DNA from: Roseibium album
Lineage (GTDB): Bacteria > Pseudomonadota > Alphaproteobacteria > Rhizobiales > Stappiaceae
NCBI GenBank assembly: GCA_001404055.1
Contig: CXTY01000015.1
Span: 248,001 to 312,000 of the forward strand
Reading direction: 5' to 3'
DNA length: 64,000 bases
In this document: positions 37,142-46,911 of the stretch, piece after piece
How positions within the stretch are numbered: the stretch's first letter is position 1
Layout of the letters: every line of letters starts with the position of its first letter
The notes under the pieces: generated by a model
Database searches by the model: none
The model's input: the letters and a program-made list of their open reading frames with translations, nothing else
What the model was told of the DNA's origin: nothing
Position numbers and translations under genes: made by a program

Positions 37142-37196
37142 CGTGTGGCGATCAGATTGGACCACCTGCTGTATTTCGGCAGGTCAGTAGGAGAAC

Positions 37197-37847
37197 TTGT
37201 TGAGCATCAGCGAACATCCGGGAAGTCTCATTCCCAGGCAGCAACACAATAAGGCTCAGCGCGTGGCTCGCAGGCACAGCTTGCTGGTGCGCGCATTGCG
37301 CTGGTTGTTTCCCGGCGTTGGTCTTCTGATACTCGCGGGTATGATCGGAACTGTGGTTCTGTTCAATGTTCTTGGTGGTTTCGGCGCCGCCAATTTGATG
37401 CTGACCAGTGAGGGCCTTGTGATGGACCACCCGGAGCTTTCTGGGCACGATGGCGAGCGTTCCTACAAGGTGACTGCGCGGCGTGCGATTCAGCGGTTAA
37501 GTGACCCGCGAATAATTGATCTTGAGACTATCAAGGCTGACATCGTCCTGAGCGAAGATCAAAGTGCAGAGATCGTTGCGCTCAAGGGAACATATAACAA
37601 TGCCGCGGAAACCCTGCGATTATTTGACGGGGTTCAGCTCGACTGGAGCGAAGGCTACAAGGTGGACTTGACGGAAGTGGCAATCGACCTCAATAACGGG
37701 GCAATGTCGACGTCTACGCCCATTTCAATTCGTTCAGATCAGGGGCGTGTTCTGGCCGGCAAACTCTCTTATGATCAGAACAAGGGTCTCGTTCGATTCA
37801 CGGATGGGATAAAGATGACGATCAATCCGGTATCGGAAGGACGGTAA
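37197..37847 (+). CDS. lptC: LPS export inner-membrane protein LptC
   Basis: Bitopic protein linking the LptBFG transporter to periplasmic LptA. 216 residues, with a TTG start at 37197 (or 37200) right after an aggaga site and no ATG available. One membrane helix at about 38-60, then the periplasmic beta-jellyroll domain (DLETIKADIVLSE, VALKGTYNNAAETLRLFDGV). Longer cytoplasmic N-terminus than E. coli LptC. lptA follows after 3 bases. Confidence 0.9.
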   Translation: MLSISEHPGSLIPRQQHNKAQRVARRHSLLVRALRWLFPGVGLLILAGMIGTVVLFNVLGGFGAANLMLTSEGLVMDHPELSGHDGERSYKVTARRAIQRLSDPRIIDLETIKADIVLSEDQSAEIVALKGTYNNAAETLRLFDGVQLDWSEGYKVDLTEVAIDLNNGAMSTSTPISIRSDQGRVLAGKLSYDQNKGLVRFTDGIKMTINPVSEGR

Positions 37848-37850
37848 TCG

Positions 37851-38414
37851 ATGGCATTTTTCAAACGCCTGTTGATCGCGTCGGCGACGGCTCTGTCGAT
37901 CGGCACGGCTCAGGCTCAGACCTTTTCCGATGCGTTTGCCGGATTTGGATCAAATGATGGCGAGCCAATTGAAATCGAGGCCAGTGAGCTTCGTGTGGAA
38001 GATGGCAAAAGTACTGCCACATTTGTTGGCGACGTTGTTGTGGTTCAGGGCGAAACAAGCCTGAAAACGCAACGCCTGAAAGTATTTTATGCAGGGTCTG
38101 GTGCTGACACTTCAGGCGAGGCTGTGCAACAGAAGATTTCTCGGCTTGAAGCGGCTGGAGGTGTCTATATTGCCTCAAAGGACCAGACTGCCAAAGGTGA
38201 TGCGGCCAATTTCGATATGAACCGTGAAATCATGGTGATGACCGGCCAGGAAGTCGTCTTGAGCCAGGGCCCCAACGTCGTGGTTGGCAACAAGCTTACC
38301 GTCAATTTGAAGACTGGTCAGGCCAACCTGACTGCGGGCAATGGGACTGTGTCGGGTCAAAAAGGCGGTCGGGTCAAGGTTCGAATTCTACCTAACAGCG
38401 TGAACAGCAATTGA
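37851..38414 (+). CDS. lptA: LPS transport periplasmic protein LptA
   Basis: 187 residues with a signal peptide ending AQAQ (about residue 23). OstA-like beta-jellyroll (IEIEASELRVEDGKSTATF, EAAGGVYIASKDQTAKGD) that polymerises or bridges LptC to LptD across the periplasm. In the standard lptC-lptA-lptB order. Confidence 0.93.
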   Translation: MAFFKRLLIASATALSIGTAQAQTFSDAFAGFGSNDGEPIEIEASELRVEDGKSTATFVGDVVVVQGETSLKTQRLKVFYAGSGADTSGEAVQQKISRLEAAGGVYIASKDQTAKGDAANFDMNREIMVMTGQEVVLSQGPNVVVGNKLTVNLKTGQANLTAGNGTVSGQKGGRVKVRILPNSVNSN

Positions 38415-38481
38415 GTTTGTTAGCAGGGCTGACTCGACAGCGCCTGTTACAAACCTTATGTGAGAGCTGCTCAAGGATCGG

Positions 38482-39294
38482 ATGGACGGCGCATCGGTGA
38501 AGATTAGTTCCTCTGAATATGACGTGTCACAGGGAAACATGCCGGGCTCAATCCGCCATGACCAAGATCTCTCGCAGGCACTGGTAGTCGAAGGCATAGG
38601 CAAGACCTATGGACGCCGTCAGGTCGTCAAATACGTCAGCCTGTACGTAAAGCCCGGTGAAGCCGTTGGTCTGTTGGGGCCCAACGGCGCCGGCAAGACG
38701 ACAACCTTTTACATGATCACGGGCTTGATCCGACCGGACCAGGGACAGATTTCCCTTGAGGGATTCGATATTACCCGCATGCCGATGTATCGCCGTGCCC
38801 GTCTGGGCATAGGTTATCTGCCGCAGGAAGCGTCCATCTTTCGTGGACTGACCGTGGAAGAAAACATTCGTGCGGTGCTGGAGGTTATTGAACCCAACCG
38901 GCAGAAGCGGCGCGAGGATCTTGATTCGCTTTTGGCGGAATTTGGTCTGACGCATTTGCGCAAGTCTCCGAGTATTGCATTGTCGGGTGGTGAACGTCGG
39001 CGTGTGGAAATTGCAAGGGCACTGGCAAGCCGTCCCTCGTTCATGCTGCTCGACGAACCATTTGCAGGGATCGATCCGATTGCAGTTGGCGACATTCAGC
39101 AGTTGGTTCGCCATTTGACGCAGCGTGGCATTGGCGTATTGATCACCGATCACAATGTCCGTGAGACGCTAGGACTGATCGACCGGGCCTATATTATTGC
39201 TTCCGGTGAGGTTCTGACCGAGGGGTTGCCCCAGGAAATTGTCACCAATCCGGACGTGCGCCGACTTTATCTGGGCGAACAATTTACGCTTTGA
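38482..39294 (+). CDS. lptB: LPS export ABC transporter ATPase LptB
   Basis: Cytoplasmic ATPase powering LptFG. 270 residues with a ~35-residue N-terminal extension beyond the core; ATG 38482 has a caagga site. Walker [11 protein letters not shown], signature LSGGERRR, Walker [14 protein letters not shown] and H-loop [10 protein letters not shown] are all intact. Followed by rpoN, as in most alpha- and gammaproteobacteria. Confidence 0.95.
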   Translation: MDGASVKISSSEYDVSQGNMPGSIRHDQDLSQALVVEGIGKTYGRRQVVKYVSLYVKPGEAVGLLGPNGAGKTTTFYMITGLIRPDQGQISLEGFDITRMPMYRRARLGIGYLPQEASIFRGLTVEENIRAVLEVIEPNRQKRREDLDSLLAEFGLTHLRKSPSIALSGGERRRVEIARALASRPSFMLLDEPFAGIDPIAVGDIQQLVRHLTQRGIGVLITDHNVRETLGLIDRAYIIASGEVLTEGLPQEIVTNPDVRRLYLGEQFTL

Positions 39295-39382
39295 TGACAT
39301 GCACTCGGCTAAGTTATAAAGTCAGTCTGTAGCCTTAAGCAAAAAGCAGACCAAATCGACTTAACGGGCGCCCGGGATTTAA

Positions 39383-40942
39383 ATGGCCATTTCAACAAAG
39401 CTGGAGATGCGGCAGAGTCAGTCGCTGATCATGACGCCGCAACTGATGCAGGCGATCAAGCTGTTGCAAATGTCCAACCTCGATCTTGTGGCCTATGTTG
39501 AAGCCGAGCTGGAAAAAAATCCCCTGCTTGAAAAAGGGCAGGGAGACGTAGACGGTTCGAACGACTCCGGTGAGAATGGATCGGATCAACCCTCAGATCA
39601 AAGTCCCGACAACCCGGATAGCCAAGCCACGCCAAGCGAGGAACCGGACTCCGGTGACTGGATGCAAAGCGATTTGGAAACCGGGTCGGAAGCGATCGCC
39701 GCGCGTATGGATACCGATCTTGGCAACGTGTTTCCCGATGAGCCCGGCGTTCCCGCATCTCCAGATCCGGCGCTGCTGAAGGCTGGCGACAGCTACAAGA
39801 ACGCCACAAGCGGTTCAGCATCCGAAGATTATAACCTCGAGGCTTTTGTCGCCGAGGAAGCGTCGCTGGTGACGACGTTGGAAGACCAGATGCAACTGGC
39901 TCTCAGTGACGAAGTGGACAAGCTGATTGGCGGACACCTCATCAATTCACTGGATGAGAATGGTTATCTTTATCAGGATCTGGGTGAAGTCGCTGAACTG
40001 CTGGGTGTCGAGATCGAGCGGATTGAAAGTGTGCTTGAGACGTTGCAAGCCTTTGAACCGGCAGGTGTTTTCGCTCGAAATCTTGCCGAATGCCTGAAAC
40101 TTCAATTGATCGAGAAAAACCGGTTTGATCCTGCGATGGAAGCGCTTATCGACAATATCGAGATGCTGGCCAGGCGGGAGCTCAGTGCCCTCAAGAAGGT
40201 TTGCCGTGTCGACGACGAAGACCTAATCGAGATGATTGCCGAGATTCGTGCACTCGATCCAAAACCAGGAAGCGTCTTCGGAGAATCGCTTGTTCAGCCT
40301 GTGGTGCCGGATGTGTTTGTTCGTCCCGCCAATGACGGAACCTGGGCGATAGAATTGAATTCGGACACGCTGCCGAAGGTACTCGTCAATCAGACGTACT
40401 ATGCCAAAGTCATAAAAACGGCACGAAATGAGACCGAGAAGGAATATCTCACCGATTCTCTTCAGACGGCCAATTGGCTCGCCAAAAGCCTGGACCAGCG
40501 CGCCAGGACAATTCTGAAGGTCTCGACAGAGATTGTTCGCCAGCAGGATGGCTTCCTGACATATGGCATAGAGCACCTGCGACCCTTGAATCTGAAAACC
40601 ATTGCCGACGCGATCAGCATGCATGAATCAACGGTCAGCCGCGTTACGTCGAACAAATACATGGCGACACCGCGCGGCATCTACGAGCTGAAATATTTCT
40701 TCTCTTCGGCCATATCAGCGACGGTTGGGGGTGATGCGCATTCAGCTGAATCTGTCAGACACAGAATCAAGCAAATGATCGATGCAGAAGAGCCCAAGGC
40801 GATCCTGTCAGATGATACAATTGTCAAGATTTTGAAGGGCGACGGCGTGGATATAGCGCGCAGAACGGTCGCAAAATATCGTGAAGCAATGAAAATCGGA
40901 TCTTCAGTGCAGCGCCGCCGCGAGAAAAACTCGCGCATCTAG
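39383..40942 (+). CDS. rpoN: RNA polymerase sigma-54 factor
   Basis: 519 residues. Region I is Gln/Leu rich (LEMRQSQSLIMTPQLMQAIKLLQMS, quoted in part). The acidic linker (about 55-130) is unusually rich in Asp, Ser and Pro. The core-binding domain, helix-turn-helix (LKTIADAISMHESTVSR) and RpoN box (ARRTVAKYREAMKI) for the -24 element follow. Needed for enhancer-dependent transcription such as nitrogen control, together with PtsN downstream. Confidence 0.96.
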   Translation: MAISTKLEMRQSQSLIMTPQLMQAIKLLQMSNLDLVAYVEAELEKNPLLEKGQGDVDGSNDSGENGSDQPSDQSPDNPDSQATPSEEPDSGDWMQSDLETGSEAIAARMDTDLGNVFPDEPGVPASPDPALLKAGDSYKNATSGSASEDYNLEAFVAEEASLVTTLEDQMQLALSDEVDKLIGGHLINSLDENGYLYQDLGEVAELLGVEIERIESVLETLQAFEPAGVFARNLAECLKLQLIEKNRFDPAMEALIDNIEMLARRELSALKKVCRVDDEDLIEMIAEIRALDPKPGSVFGESLVQPVVPDVFVRPANDGTWAIELNSDTLPKVLVNQTYYAKVIKTARNETEKEYLTDSLQTANWLAKSLDQRARTILKVSTEIVRQQDGFLTYGIEHLRPLNLKTIADAISMHESTVSRVTSNKYMATPRGIYELKYFFSSAISATVGGDAHSAESVRHRIKQMIDAEEPKAILSDDTIVKILKGDGVDIARRTVAKYREAMKIGSSVQRRREKNSRI

Positions 40943-41070
40943 TTCGCACGCATGCGTGCACAATTTCTTTTTATGCATTCTATTTGGACAGAATCTGGGA
41001 TTTCCACCGAAACAATACGTTGATATTACATCATAGTTACCACTCATTTGTCAGCTTTTTTGATATTCAA

Positions 41071-41139
41071 TTGACTCTTTGCGATACCGCAATTATAGCA
41101 CCGCCCTCATGACGTAATGAGGGGATGGCGCTTCGGCGC
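41071..41139 (+). promoter_or_regulatory. sigma-70-type promoter and structured leader of hpf
   Basis: ttgact (41071-41076), a 17-base spacer, and tatagc (41094-41099) make a good housekeeping promoter. The predicted leader begins with a perfect hairpin ccctcat/atgaggg (41104-41123) and then gcgc-ttcg-gcgc (41128-41139). About 95 more bases precede the hpf start. hpf-ptsN can thus be expressed apart from rpoN. Confidence 0.6.
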
Positions 41140-41234
41140 TTACTGGTCCATTCTGTAAGCTTGAAGCGTCTCGCGTTTCAACACCGGCGGTTTCGCTGGT
41201 GACCTATCGGTCAATAGAAAAAGAAGAGGTCCCC

Positions 41235-41822
41235 ATGACTTTGCGGATTTCGGGTAAGAATGTTGATGTCGGCGATGCAATGCGCGAGCACATCACAGAC
41301 CGAATCGAAGATGCCCTGTCTAAATATTTTACAGGCGGCTTCACTGGCCACGTTACTCTCAGCAGAGAGGGTACGGGTTTTAAGTCCGAATGCAGTCTGC
41401 ACCTGGACACTGGCATTGTCCTGCAGGTGTCTGCGCAGGATCAGGACCCGCGCAACAGTTTTGATCGGTCTGCTGAAAAGATCGAAAAGCGGTTGCGGCG
41501 CTATAAGCGCAAACTGAAGGATCATCACAGCCATAACGGCAATGGCCGGGATGCGCTGGAGGCAGCAGCTTATGTGCTTGCTTCACCAGAGGAAGACGAG
41601 GAAGTGCCGGCGGATTTCAATCCGCTCATCATTGCCGAGACTTCAGCAAAAGTTAAAACCATGACCGTTGGTATGGCAGTCATGGAACTGGATTTGACCG
41701 AAGCACCGGTTGTCATGTTCAAAAATGCGGCAAACGGCGGAGTCAATGTTGTTTATCGCCGTCACGATGGCAATATTGGTTGGATAGATCCGGCATTGGT
41801 AGCCACTGAAGCTGCTGAATAA
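41235..41822 (+). CDS. hpf: ribosome hibernation-promoting factor, long form
   Basis: 195 residues from ATG 41235, behind aagaagagg; upstream frame not family-like. The N-terminal HPF/YfiA domain (about 1-100: LRISGKNVDVGDAMREHI) blocks the ribosome decoding centre. The C-terminal domain (about 135-190: VPVVMFKN-type sequence, NVVYRRHDGNIGWIDP) drives 100S dimer formation. Normal long-form size. Located between rpoN and ptsN as in related genomes. Confidence 0.94.
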   Translation: MTLRISGKNVDVGDAMREHITDRIEDALSKYFTGGFTGHVTLSREGTGFKSECSLHLDTGIVLQVSAQDQDPRNSFDRSAEKIEKRLRRYKRKLKDHHSHNGNGRDALEAAAYVLASPEEDEEVPADFNPLIIAETSAKVKTMTVGMAVMELDLTEAPVVMFKNAANGGVNVVYRRHDGNIGWIDPALVATEAAE

Positions 41823-41882
41823 AAATGCGAACGGTATCGGCTTCCCAAGGGAAGCCGATTTCCGAAATTTGTAGGCGAACTA

Positions 41883-42350
41883 ATGGATCTCAGTGATCTT
41901 CTGGGTAAAGACGCGGTAATTGCCGGGCTGAAAGTCAAGAGCAAGAAACAGGCAATACAAGAGCTCTCCGCGAAGGCGGCGGAGCTGACGGGTCTTTCCG
42001 AGCGAGAAATATTTGACACGCTTCTGCAGCGCGAACGTCTGGGTTCTACGGGTGTTGGACACGGCATTGCGATTCCGCACGGGAAACTGACACGTCTTGA
42101 CCGTCTCGTCGGCCTGTTTGCAAGGCTGGACAGGCCGGTTGACTTTGATTCTCTCGATGACCAGCCCGTGGATCTGGTTTTCCTGCTTCTGGCGCCTGAA
42201 AGCGCCGGAGCTGACCATTTGAAAGCCCTTGCAAGAATAGCGCGGCAATTGAGAGATGGTGCGGTGACACAGGGTTTACGGGCCAGTGTCGACACAAAAG
42301 AAATCTACGGGCTTTTGACCCAGCCGATTGCATCGACAAACGCTGCTTAA
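41883..42350 (+). CDS. ptsN: nitrogen-PTS EIIA protein PtsN
   Basis: 155 residues. EIIA-Ntr phosphoacceptor, part of the PtsP-PtsO-PtsN regulatory chain linking nitrogen and carbon status to potassium and other responses. The phosphorylated residue is H66 in GHGIAIPHGKL. Ends before a terminator shared with the convergent opgH. Confidence 0.95.
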   Translation: MDLSDLLGKDAVIAGLKVKSKKQAIQELSAKAAELTGLSEREIFDTLLQRERLGSTGVGHGIAIPHGKLTRLDRLVGLFARLDRPVDFDSLDDQPVDLVFLLLAPESAGADHLKALARIARQLRDGAVTQGLRASVDTKEIYGLLTQPIASTNAA

Positions 42351-42411
42351 TCGGTTTAGAGCGGTTCTCGGCCAAACTCTTCAAAGCGATCAGAAATCAC
42401 TCGTTTTTCAA

Positions 42412-42439
42412 AAAAAGACCAGCTGTTGCCGGTCTTTTT
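42412..42439. terminator. bidirectional terminator between ptsN and opgH
   Basis: aaaaagacc (42412-42420) pairs with ggtcttttt (42431-42439) around an agctgttgcc loop; A run and T run on either side. Confidence 0.8.
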
Positions 42440-42444
42440 CTATC

Positions 42445-44268
42445 TCAGGCTTCTGCGGGCTTAGGTTCACCCTGACCAATACTCTGCTGGTCGGACCCTG
42501 GCACACGGCCTTTGGACAGTGCCGGCAGATGAAGGTCTGCGAGCTCTTCCGGCGGATTGGATTCTTCAGGAATACGCCACAGCGTTGACCGCATGGCTAT
42601 TGCCCCGAGGGTTCTGGTTGACGTCGAAACCGCAATCATGATGGCCAGAAGCGGTCCAACTGCAACCGGAATGACTGGCCAGACAAGCGCCAGGGATTGA
42701 CTGGAGAGCCAGACGAGACCTGCTAACCCAAACAGGGTCTGTGGCCAGAGCTTTCCCGCAGCCAGTGTCAAAGGCAATCGTTGAACACCTCTCGCCTGTG
42801 CACCCCAGCCAATTGTCTTCCCGAAAAGAAGGCCGGTCATGAACAGGGTGTGTGATACTGCCATGATAGGCGCGAGCATTGCCGAATAGAGGATTTCCGC
42901 TCCGACACTCATCAGAACCCGAACAGGCCCGCCAAATGCCTTGCGTAGGTCCGGGCGGGCAAGAACGTCGGCAACAGTGGCAAGTTTCGGAGCAAAAACC
43001 ATCGTAAGTACGGTGAAGAAGACAGCGGCACCTGTGTCAGCACGATAAGGCATGAAGTCACTCGTCATACCCAGAACAGCTGCGCCGACCATGAAACCGA
43101 TCCATGCCGGCGATCCCAGAAACATCAGGATTGCAAGAAACAATTGCGCACGGCTGACAAGCTTCAGGCCCGGCATGGCGAGCAGGCGACGATATTGCAG
43201 GTTGCCCTGACACCAGCGCAGGTCCCGGCGAATGAACTCCAGCAGATGTGGAGGATTGGCCTCGTAGCTGCCTGTTTCCAGGGGAAGTACACGTACTTCA
43301 TACCCTGCGCGCCGCATCAGCACAGCTTCCACCTGATCATGGGACAGGATCGTCCCTGCCAAAGGCCCCTTGCCTGGCAGGACTGGCAACCGGCAATGCG
43401 CCATGAAGGGTTCCAGGCGGAGAATTGCGTTGTGTCCCCAGTAGGGGCCGCAGTCACCCTGCCACCATGCACTGCCTATCGTGTAGGAGCGCATGCCAAG
43501 GCGCATGCCGAATTGGAAAACCCTTGCAAAGGCGCTGTCTGTTGGTAGCCCGACAACAAGACTCTGCAAAATGCCAAGTTTCGGGTTTGCTTCCATGCGC
43601 CGGACAAGATCAAGGATTGCCTCCGATGACATGAAACTGTCGGCGTCGAGCACCAGGGCAAAGTCATGTTCGGTTCCCCAGCGTTCACAAAAGTCTTCAA
43701 TGTTTCCGGCCTTGAAACCGGTGTTCTGTGCGCGGCGGCGATATTTGATTTCAAACTGGCCTGCGAATCTTTCAGTCAGCCGTTCGAACATTTCATGTTC
43801 TTGCAAGGCAATATCGTCCATAGACGTATCGCTGAGCACGTAGAGCGTGAAGTGGCTTGCCTTACCTGCTCGAACCAGGTGCGAAACCATCGCACTGAGA
43901 TTGACTTCCAGGCTGGCAGCGTCCTCGTCCTTGATGCATGACAGAAGTGCCGTAGAACTTGTGAGGGGCTTTGTCGGATCACCGGTTTCGATTGGGCACA
44001 CAGTCTGCGTGGCGTTTTTGGTCAGTCGCATGACAATAAGACCAATGACCGCATTCCAGAAGCCGATGATTGTCCATGGCAGCGTCACCATGAAACAGGC
44101 CAGAATAAACAGATCCAGTCCTGAATAACCCCCGGGCGACAAGGTCACGGTCATCAACGTCGCCAAGCCGGCGAAACTAAGCAGCAGCAAGGAGGCAAAT
44201 ATGAAACGGCGCGTCGTCATTTTGAATGCACTTTTCCCTGAAATGGTCATGTCAAAGTCTTGAAACAT
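42445..44268 (-). CDS. opgH: osmoregulated periplasmic glucan glucosyltransferase
   Basis: 607 residues from ATG 44268, which has a ggaag site; a TTG five codons earlier is weaker. Polytopic GT2 enzyme with about two N-terminal and five or six C-terminal helices around a cytoplasmic catalytic domain: LYVLSDTSMDD, ALVLDADSFMS (DxD), and the QxxRW-type RRDLRWCQGNLQ. Makes the beta-1,2 glucan backbone. No opgG gene adjoins it. Divergent from the dehydrogenase gene at 44367. Confidence 0.92.
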   Translation of the reverse strand: MFQDFDMTISGKSAFKMTTRRFIFASLLLLSFAGLATLMTVTLSPGGYSGLDLFILACFMVTLPWTIIGFWNAVIGLIVMRLTKNATQTVCPIETGDPTKPLTSSTALLSCIKDEDAASLEVNLSAMVSHLVRAGKASHFTLYVLSDTSMDDIALQEHEMFERLTERFAGQFEIKYRRRAQNTGFKAGNIEDFCERWGTEHDFALVLDADSFMSSEAILDLVRRMEANPKLGILQSLVVGLPTDSAFARVFQFGMRLGMRSYTIGSAWWQGDCGPYWGHNAILRLEPFMAHCRLPVLPGKGPLAGTILSHDQVEAVLMRRAGYEVRVLPLETGSYEANPPHLLEFIRRDLRWCQGNLQYRRLLAMPGLKLVSRAQLFLAILMFLGSPAWIGFMVGAAVLGMTSDFMPYRADTGAAVFFTVLTMVFAPKLATVADVLARPDLRKAFGGPVRVLMSVGAEILYSAMLAPIMAVSHTLFMTGLLFGKTIGWGAQARGVQRLPLTLAAGKLWPQTLFGLAGLVWLSSQSLALVWPVIPVAVGPLLAIMIAVSTSTRTLGAIAMRSTLWRIPEESNPPEELADLHLPALSKGRVPGSDQQSIGQGEPKPAEA

Positions 44269-44366
44269 TTTTGTGACTTCCAATCGAAGCGATCATAGCA
44301 ATAGTGCACATGTCAAAATGTCCTAAGATTGACAGAAACATTACGAACAGGCGGAGTTGGAATTTG

Positions 44367-45380
44367 ATGCGAAGCGAGCTTGGTATGCAAAAAAGCGCGA
44401 GCAAGCCGCGGGCCTTGTGGTACACGGGCCGGAATCAATGCGTTCTCAAGACTGCCGAGTGCGACGTTCCCAAAATAGATGATGTTCAAATTGAGACGCT
44501 CTATAGCGGGATCAGCCGCGGCACGGAAGGTCTTATATTTCGAGATGAAGTTCCGCAAAGCGAATGGCAGCGCATGCGCGCGCCGTTTCAGGACGGCGAA
44601 TTTCCGTTCCCGGTGAAATATGGCTATTCCAACGTCGGCAAGGTTGTGGCTGGCGATCCAGAACTTGTTGGCCGTACCGTATTTTCGCTGTACCCGCATC
44701 AAAGCGTATTTACTCTCCCAGCTCATTCCTGTGTCCCGATTCCAGATGGCGTGCCTACCGAAAGAGCGGTTCTGGCAGCCAACATGGAAACAGCTCTCAA
44801 TGCTATATGGGACGGAAAACCATCACCTGGGGATCACATCTGCGTGGTTGGGGGGGGAGTTCTCGGACTTTTGACCGCATTCATTGCAAGTCGGTTACCT
44901 GGTTCGAATGTGACGCTGGTGGATACGAACGCCGGGCGAGCAAACATTGCATCGGCGTTCGGGTTGACCTTTTCAAGTCCTGAGGACGCGCCGAGTGATC
45001 AGGATCTTGTTTTTCACGCCAGTGCGAGTTCTGCTGGTCTTGCCACAGCAATGCGTTGTGCCGGCGATGAGACGTCCATTGTTGAAATGAGCTGGTACGG
45101 ATCAAACGATGTGCAGATACCGCTGGGTACGGATTTTCATTGCCGCCGCTTGAAGCTTGTTTCCAGCCAGGTCGGATCCATACCGGCTGACCGGCGATCC
45201 CGCTGGACTTACCGGCGCAGGCTGGAAACCGCATTGTCCTTGTTGAAGGATCCGGTTCTGGACCGGTTGATCAGTCATCGCTTATCGTTCGAAAAGCTCC
45301 CGGAGCATCTTCCCGATTTGTTGAACAAAGCTTCAGATGTGCTGGCGGCGTTAGTCGTTTATGACGTGAAAGCAGAATGA
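44367..45380 (+). CDS. BchC-like medium-chain dehydrogenase, non-zinc type
   Basis: 337 residues from ATG 44367 (alternatives at 44304 and 44385). MDR fold: GroES-like N-terminal domain and a Rossmann domain with VVGGGVLGLLTAFIA near 150. Where classical alcohol dehydrogenases have the catalytic zinc Cys, it reads YSGISRGTEGLIF, as in BchC-type enzymes, so zinc catalysis is unlikely. First gene of a rightward set with the PTPS-like protein, a glycosyltransferase and a methyltransferase. Substrate unknown. Confidence 0.82.
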   Translation: MRSELGMQKSASKPRALWYTGRNQCVLKTAECDVPKIDDVQIETLYSGISRGTEGLIFRDEVPQSEWQRMRAPFQDGEFPFPVKYGYSNVGKVVAGDPELVGRTVFSLYPHQSVFTLPAHSCVPIPDGVPTERAVLAANMETALNAIWDGKPSPGDHICVVGGGVLGLLTAFIASRLPGSNVTLVDTNAGRANIASAFGLTFSSPEDAPSDQDLVFHASASSAGLATAMRCAGDETSIVEMSWYGSNDVQIPLGTDFHCRRLKLVSSQVGSIPADRRSRWTYRRRLETALSLLKDPVLDRLISHRLSFEKLPEHLPDLLNKASDVLAALVVYDVKAE

Positions 45381-45429
45381 ACAACACTCACTCTACCGAC
45401 TTTTGAGTAGAAATTTCAGGACTATAGAA

Positions 45430-45828
45430 ATGTTTGCAGTTGAAGTTCGTGACCATGTCATGATTGCCCATTCCTTTAAGGGAGCGCTGTTTGGACCGGC
45501 CCAGGCGCTTCATGGAGCGACCTTTGTCATTGACGCAGCCTTCCTGGCCGAGACCCTGGATGAAAATGGGGTGGTTATCGACATTGGTCGTGCTCACGAG
45601 GCATTGAAGGAAGTCCTGGAACCCCTCAATTACAAAAATCTCGACGACGTGCCCGAATTTGCCGGAAAAAACACCACGACTGAATTTTTGACCAAACATG
45701 TGCACGATCACCTGGCTAAAGCCGCGAGGGAAAATCGGCTCGGTCGCAAGGGGGGAGAACTCGGCGCCATCCGTGTGACCATCTCGGAATCTCATGTCGC
45801 GCGCGCATGGTACGAAGACAAGATCTGA
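45430..45828 (+). CDS. divergent 6-pyruvoyl-tetrahydropterin-synthase-fold protein
   Basis: 132 residues from ATG 45430. Clearly of the PTPS/QueD fold (AHSFKG, ALHGATFVIDAAF, GVVIDIGRAHEALKEVL, NTTTEFLTKHV, SESHVARAWYED). Compared with E. coli QueD, the catalytic Cys27 position is Ala, Asp70-His71 read Asn-Tyr, and zinc ligand His33 reads Ala (LHGA for LHGH). The Glu near the C-terminus stays. It therefore probably does not do the QueD or PTPS reaction, but may bind a pterin. Flanked by dehydrogenase, glycosyltransferase and methyltransferase genes. Confidence 0.85.
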   Translation: MFAVEVRDHVMIAHSFKGALFGPAQALHGATFVIDAAFLAETLDENGVVIDIGRAHEALKEVLEPLNYKNLDDVPEFAGKNTTTEFLTKHVHDHLAKAARENRLGRKGGELGAIRVTISESHVARAWYEDKI

Positions 45829-45858
45829 CTTTAGGCGACAGGGTTCGGTACTTAACAA

Positions 45859-46911
45859 ATGCAAAAGCTCCATTTCGCATATCCCGGTGACCTTGATACA
45901 CCGACTGGAGGCTATGGCTATGACCGGCGTGTCATTTCCGGTCTAGAGGGCCTTGGCTGGCAGGTGGATTGTGTCTCCCTGGGCGAGGGCTTTCCTTTCC
46001 CAACTGACGTGACCCTGGCGGCAGCGAAAGCACGATTGGCGGAACTCCCGGCTGGGGCAACGGTTGTTGTCGACGGCCTTGCTTTTGGCGTGATGGCACA
46101 AGCAGCAGCCGATCTTGCTGATCATCTTTCGCTGGTGGCACTGGTTCATCATCCGCTGTGTCAGGAGAACGGCATGGAACCGGCTCAGGTTAGAGCTTTG
46201 CAGGAAAGTGAAAACGCGTCGCTGCGCCATGCACGGCACGTGATCGTCACCAGCCCTGCAACAGCCCGGCAGGTCGAGGATTTGTTTGGTGTAGCTAGTG
46301 ATAAAATCACGGTCGTGATTCCTGGAACTGATCACCCGGATAGCGTTGTCCGCACCCCTTCCAATACTATCCGGTTGCTGAGCGTTGGGACCCTTGTGCC
46401 GCGAAAGGGCCATGACCTCCTGCTGGACGCGCTAAGCCAGGTTTCTTCTCGGAATTGGTGTCTTGACCTGGTGGGTGGTCTGGAGGCCAACCCTGCCTGC
46501 TATCAAGACCTGAAGAAACGGGCCTCCAATCTGGGGCTCATAGAAAGGGTCAACTTTCGCGGAGCAGTACAGTCCGGCGATCTAACCGAATTTTACCAGC
46601 GTGCGGACCTTTTTGTTCTGGCCAGCAGATATGAGGGTTATGGCATGGCATTTACCGAAGCATTGGCACATGGCTTGCCGGTCATCGGCAGCGGCGGTGG
46701 GGCTGTTCGAAATACGTTGCCGGAAACAGCTTCGATCTATTGTGAAACGGAAAACACGACAGAACTGCGCGAGGCATTGAACTTGTTGATTTCAGATACC
46801 GACAAGCGTGCGGCATTGGCAGACGCTGCATTGCAGACCGCGCGAAATTTCCCGAGTTGGCAGGACGCCAGCAATCAGTTTGCTCAAGTTTTACAGAAGG
46901 TTGCAGCATGA
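45859..46911 (+). CDS. GT4-family glycosyltransferase
   Basis: 350 residues, cytosolic. GT-B fold: N-terminal PTGGYGYDRRVISGLEGLGW, C-terminal VGTLVPRKGHDLLLDAL, and the donor-binding SRYEGYGMAFTEALAHGLPVIGS (quoted in part) with the E-x7-E pattern. Overlaps the methyltransferase gene by four bases (ATGA) and follows the PTPS-like gene after 30 bases, so it probably glycosylates a small molecule made by this operon rather than lipopolysaccharide. Confidence 0.88.
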   Translation: MQKLHFAYPGDLDTPTGGYGYDRRVISGLEGLGWQVDCVSLGEGFPFPTDVTLAAAKARLAELPAGATVVVDGLAFGVMAQAAADLADHLSLVALVHHPLCQENGMEPAQVRALQESENASLRHARHVIVTSPATARQVEDLFGVASDKITVVIPGTDHPDSVVRTPSNTIRLLSVGTLVPRKGHDLLLDALSQVSSRNWCLDLVGGLEANPACYQDLKKRASNLGLIERVNFRGAVQSGDLTEFYQRADLFVLASRYEGYGMAFTEALAHGLPVIGSGGGAVRNTLPETASIYCETENTTELREALNLLISDTDKRAALADAALQTARNFPSWQDASNQFAQVLQKVAA

